Assembly (NCBI GenBank): GCA_017645785.1
Contig: JAGCNW010000005.1
Location: 53,936-117,935, forward strand
DNA from: Treponema sp.
GTDB taxonomy: Bacteria; Spirochaetota; Spirochaetia; Treponematales; Treponemataceae
Direction of reading: 5' to 3'
Length of the DNA: 64,000 nt
Shown here one piece after another: positions 60,770 through 64,000 of the stretch; position 1 is the first letter of the stretch, and every line of letters starts with the position of its first letter. Made by a program: the position numbers and the translations under genes. Under the pieces are notes generated by a model that saw only the letters and a list, made by a program, of their open reading frames with translations, made no database searches and was not told the DNA's origin.

Positions 60770-62497
60770 ATGAAAAAAAAGCCTTTTGCGCAAGGCGGCG
60801 CCAGCGACCTTGACAAAACGATAAAAAAGCTTTCTCACAAAAAGGACGCGCCAAAATTTGTTTTTGCGATAATTTTGGTCTTGTATCTTTTGGCTTCAAT
60901 CGCGCTGCGGAAGGTCGCCAGCGACCTTTCGATGGTTTTCCTTTTTGGCGACCGCATTCCAATTCAGGCCTTTGCCGGCGTTTTTTCTTCCATATCAAAT
61001 GTTTGCCTGATTTTTCTGGCCGTCTTTTTTGGCCGCGCGGGTTTTTTTACTTCAATCGCGATTCTTGTGGTCCAGTTCCCCATGATGATCGTGGGACTGT
61101 TTATCGCCCATAACCTTACAGCCATTCCCGGTTTTTTTTCAAACACATTCGCCATAATCACTTGCGTGATTATCTATATCAACAACACCCGCATAGAGCG
61201 CTACCAAACGCGCCTGCGTTCCCAAGCTGTTATGGACCGCTTGACCGGCCTTCCAAACCGTTATGCTTGCGCCGAGATGGCCGAAAAATTCATCTCCAAG
61301 AGCGTCAAGTTTGCCGTTGTCTCCATTGACTTGGACAACTTTAAGGGAATAAACGACACGATGGGCCACGAGACAGGCGACCAAGTGATTGTCGAAATCG
61401 CCAACCGCTGGAAGGCCTTGGCCGATTCCCGCAGGACAAACACCAGGGAATTTTTGGCCCGCCTTAGCGGAGACGACTTTTACCTCATCGTTTGGAACTA
61501 TAGGTCAAGCCAAGACATTTTGGACACGATAAACTGCTACAAGGCGGAACTGGAAAGAAAGATAACGATAAACGGCTGCGACTACTTTATGACGGCGGGC
61601 TTTGGCTACGCGGAGTTCCCCGAAGACGCGGACAGCTCCGTTTCTATTTTGGCTTGCGCTTCGACGGCCATGCACGAGGCAAAGCGGCGGGGCGGCGAAA
61701 AAAGCGTCGTACGCTTTTCGGTCAACCATTTGCGAACGGCCAAAAACCTTGAGTTGGAAAGAAAAATCCGCGCCGCGCTCGACAACGATTTGATTTTCTT
61801 CCAATTGCAGCCGCAATTTGACACTTCAAGAAAATTGCGGGGTTTTGAGGCCCTTGCCCGCATGAAGGACGCCGACGGTTCCTTGATAAGCCCCGCGGAC
61901 TTCATTCCCGTCGCTGAAAAAATGGGCCTTGTGGACAAAATTGACGCCTTGGTTTTTAGCAAGGCCGCTAAGTTTTTGGCCGGCCTTATGGCAAATACAG
62001 GAAAAGGAATTATCCTTTGCATCAACGTTTCGGTCCGCCACTTGATGAAGAACAACTTTGTGGAGGAGCTGAAGGGCATCATCGCTTCAACCGGCATTTT
62101 ACCCAACAATTTGGAAATCGACATAACCGAATCCATAATGATAGAGTCCGCCGAAAAGGCCCTTGAATGCATAAGGCAAGTCAAGGAAATGGGCGTCAAT
62201 GTCGCCATCGACGATTTTGGAACCGGCTATTCTTCTCTAAGCTATTTGAACAAGTTCCCCGCGGACATCCTTAAAATCGACAAATCTTTCATTGACGTAA
62301 TGAACACAAGCGAGGCGTCAAAGAAATACGTCGCCACAATCATTTCGTTGGGCCACCTTTTGAACCTCAAGGTCGTGGCGGAAGGCGTCGAAACCGCCGA
62401 CCAGCTTGAGACCTTGGAAAGCATTGGCTGCGACTACATCCAGGGCTTTTTGTGGGGCCGCCCGCTTTCGCCCGAAGACGCCGCCCAGTTGTTGTAA
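60770..62497 (+). CDS. membrane GGDEF-EAL protein (predicted c-di-GMP phosphodiesterase)
   Basis: ATG 60770 follows AAGGAG. The 575-residue protein has about four or five transmembrane helices (about 30-135), a GGDEF domain (about 150-320) and an EAL domain (about 330-570). The GGDEF signature is SGDDF and no inhibitory RxxD site precedes it, so cyclase activity is doubtful. The EAL domain keeps EALAR, INVSVRH, EIDITES, IDDFGTGYSSL, KIDKSF, AEGVE and QGFLWGRPL, so it should hydrolyse c-di-GMP. The membrane part suggests an unknown ligand or membrane signal. Confidence 0.92.
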   Translation: MKKKPFAQGGASDLDKTIKKLSHKKDAPKFVFAIILVLYLLASIALRKVASDLSMVFLFGDRIPIQAFAGVFSSISNVCLIFLAVFFGRAGFFTSIAILVVQFPMMIVGLFIAHNLTAIPGFFSNTFAIITCVIIYINNTRIERYQTRLRSQAVMDRLTGLPNRYACAEMAEKFISKSVKFAVVSIDLDNFKGINDTMGHETGDQVIVEIANRWKALADSRRTNTREFLARLSGDDFYLIVWNYRSSQDILDTINCYKAELERKITINGCDYFMTAGFGYAEFPEDADSSVSILACASTAMHEAKRRGGEKSVVRFSVNHLRTAKNLELERKIRAALDNDLIFFQLQPQFDTSRKLRGFEALARMKDADGSLISPADFIPVAEKMGLVDKIDALVFSKAAKFLAGLMANTGKGIILCINVSVRHLMKNNFVEELKGIIASTGILPNNLEIDITESIMIESAEKALECIRQVKEMGVNVAIDDFGTGYSSLSYLNKFPADILKIDKSFIDVMNTSEASKKYVATIISLGHLLNLKVVAEGVETADQLETLESIGCDYIQGFLWGRPLSPEDAAQLL

Positions 62498-62525
62498 GGG
62501 GAGCGGGACCCCGATTTTTTTCCGC

Positions 62526-62554
62526 TTGATTTTTTGCTTAAAAAGCGCTAATAT
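62526..62554 (+). promoter_or_regulatory. alanine symporter promoter
   Basis: TTGATT (62526-62531), 17-base spacer, TAATAT (62549-62554). ATG 62588 follows with GGAG just upstream. Confidence 0.6.
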
Positions 62555-62587
62555 TATTCAATCTAATTACAAATAGACGGAGCGCTT

Positions 62588-64000
62588 ATGTTCGAAAAAA
62601 TCAACTCTATTTTGAACGCCGTGGACGATTTTGTCTGGGGCTTGCCGCTGATTATCCTGATTCTTGCAACAGGAATTTTCTTAACAGTCATCTTGCGCGG
62701 AGTTCAGTTCTCCCAGCTCAAGTTTGCCATCTCTTCTATTTTCAGAAAGTCTGAAAAAGGCGAGGGCGGCGAGCTTTCAAGCTTCAAGGCCTTGTGCACC
62801 GCTCTTAGCGCCACAATCGGAACAGGAAACATCGTTGGCGTCGCGACAGCCATCGGCATCGGCGGACCCGGAGCGCTCTTTTGGATGTGGCTCGCGGCCC
62901 TTTTGGGAATGGCCACGAAATACGCCGAGTGTTTGCTCGCCATCCACTTCCGCGAAGAAAAGTCTGACGGCCACATTTTGGGCGGACCCTTCTATACTTG
63001 CGAAAAAGGCGTCGGCGCCAAGTTCCCCGCTTTGGGAAAATTGCTCGCCGTTTTGTTCGCCATTTTTGGAACAATGGTAGGCTTGTTCGGAATCGGAACT
63101 TTCAGCCAAGTAAACTCAATCACAAGCGCCGTGGAGACTTTCGCCAACACAGCCGCTTCAAACCTTTCTACAGTTACAATCGGTGGAATCGGAACATACA
63201 CACACGTTGTAATCGTTTCTTCTATCGTTTTGGCCGTTGTAGCCGCTTTGGTAATCATCGGAGGCCTCAAGCGCATTTCTAGCGTAGCGGGCGTAATCGT
63301 TCCTGTAATGGCCGTCATCTACTTTGTCATGGGCGCCTTCGCAATCTTGTGCAACCTTTCAAAGTTGTCTGGAGCCATCGAGCAGATTTTCCAGGGAGCC
63401 TTTGGATTTAAGGCGGCCGCCGGCGGCGCGATTGGTGCGATGATCGTTGCCATGCAAAAGGGTATCGCCCGCGGCATCTTCTCTAACGAAGCCGGTTTGG
63501 GTTCCGCTCCTATCGCTGCCTCTACCGCCAAAGTTGAGCACGCCGTTCAGCAGGGAATCATCTCTATGACCGGAACTTTCTTTGACACAATCGTAATTTG
63601 TTCTATCACAGGCTTGGTAATCGTAATGAGCGGCTCTTGGGATCCCAGCTGGGGACTTAAGGGATTCGCCATCACAAACGCCGCCTTCCAGTGGCTTTTG
63701 CCTGTCGTTCCCAAAGTAGTGATCTCATTCATCTTGATGGTCTGCTTGGTATTGTTCGCCTTCACGACAATCTTGGGCTGGGACTTCTACTCAGAGCGCT
63801 GCATCGAGTACCTTTCTAAGGGCAACATGACTCCGGTAAAGATTTACCGCTGGCTCTACATCGCCGCCGTGTTCATCGGACCTTACATGACAATCAGCGC
63901 CGTTTGGACAATCGCCGACATCTTCAACGGATTGATGGCCATTCCTAACATCATCTCTCTCTTGATCTTGTCTGGAACAGTTGTAAAGCTTACCAACGAC
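62588..64000 (+). CDS. sodium:alanine symporter (AgcS family), 3' end outside window
   Basis: The frame is open from ATG 62588 to the window edge (471 codons) with no stop. It encodes a multi-helix membrane protein whose signatures are SATIGTGNIVGVATAIGIGG, LLGMATKYAECLLAI, GGPFYTCEKGVG, and RGIFSNEAGLGSAPIAAST. These place it in the sodium/alanine (or glycine) symporter family. It takes up amino acids with sodium. Only a short C-terminus is missing, since the family is about 450-550 residues. Confidence 0.92.
   Translation, partial: MFEKINSILNAVDDFVWGLPLIILILATGIFLTVILRGVQFSQLKFAISSIFRKSEKGEGGELSSFKALCTALSATIGTGNIVGVATAIGIGGPGALFWMWLAALLGMATKYAECLLAIHFREEKSDGHILGGPFYTCEKGVGAKFPALGKLLAVLFAIFGTMVGLFGIGTFSQVNSITSAVETFANTAASNLSTVTIGGIGTYTHVVIVSSIVLAVVAALVIIGGLKRISSVAGVIVPVMAVIYFVMGAFAILCNLSKLSGAIEQIFQGAFGFKAAAGGAIGAMIVAMQKGIARGIFSNEAGLGSAPIAASTAKVEHAVQQGIISMTGTFFDTIVICSITGLVIVMSGSWDPSWGLKGFAITNAAFQWLLPVVPKVVISFILMVCLVLFAFTTILGWDFYSERCIEYLSKGNMTPVKIYRWLYIAAVFIGPYMTISAVWTIADIFNGLMAIPNIISLLILSGTVVKLTND

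Overview
The window looks like chromosomal DNA from a host-associated spirochaete, most likely a gut or rumen Treponema. This is an inference from gene content and style: acetate kinase and formate-tetrahydrofolate ligase, many lipoproteins, a DUF4143-type ATPase, homopolymeric G tracts at expression-critical positions, a periplasmic-propeller cyclase, a GH5 lipoprotein next to a GH13 protein, and moderate GC with AT-rich accessory patches. No rRNA, tRNA or CRISPR array was found. Both window ends cut a gene: a lipoprotein at the left and a sodium:alanine symporter at the right.

Layout. 1-5.9 kb: lipoprotein, small periplasmic protein, argS with an ABC-transporter substrate-binding lipoprotein, and an XRE repressor divergent from a secreted protein. 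6.0-7.3 kb: an ATPase gene bracketed by two copies of the same hairpin. 7.5-8.9 kb: ackA. 9.0-21.7 kb: an accessory island holding a WYL regulator behind a G11 tract, two coupled genes of unknown function (the second with a beta-helix-like C-terminus), a frameshifted small gene, a DUF1508 protein, an NYN nuclease, an orphan FlhA-like domain, DUF3791 and STAS-like proteins, an AbiE-type pair and a UvrD-like helicase. Several of these genes follow the same palindrome-plus-minus-10 box. 21.8-25.3 kb: leuS and a PIN toxin-antitoxin pair. 25.3-36 kb: a poly-G-containing lipoprotein, an acyltransferase, an M28 peptidase, an HD-GYP protein, a histidine-kinase-like ATPase with a cNMP domain, a nitroreductase, GH5, a degenerate GH13 and a DUF2974 lipase-like protein. 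36-40 kb: PfkB kinase, FHA protein, metallophosphatase and Ser/Thr kinase. 40-47 kb: CobW-type metal GTPase, L,D-transpeptidase, propeller-cyclase, citrate synthase and pseudouridine synthase. 47.2-50.8 kb: a low-GC four-gene restriction-modification island. 50.9-53.7 kb: fhs, thrH and a small lipoprotein. 53.74-54.69 kb: almost 1 kb without a convincing gene, with three identical-type palindromes, a textbook sigma-54 promoter, an intrinsic terminator and two long rod-like hairpins. 54.7-64 kb: divergent polysaccharide deacetylase, tsaD, prephenate dehydrogenase, murI, pgi, a GGDEF-EAL protein and an alanine symporter.

Cross-cutting themes. (1) Around ten genes have a strong minus-10 box only 6-8 bases before the ATG and no Shine-Dalgarno, suggesting leaderless transcripts. 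(2) Three G tracts (9107, 13292, 25366) lie where a one-base change would switch or has broken a gene. (3) Second-messenger genes cluster: a predicted adenylate cyclase and a cNMP-binding protein, plus HD-GYP and EAL c-di-GMP phosphodiesterases, plus a Ser/Thr kinase module. (4) The most promising undescribed items are the WYL-linked three-gene operon with its box-sharing neighbours, and the sigma-54 noncoding island.
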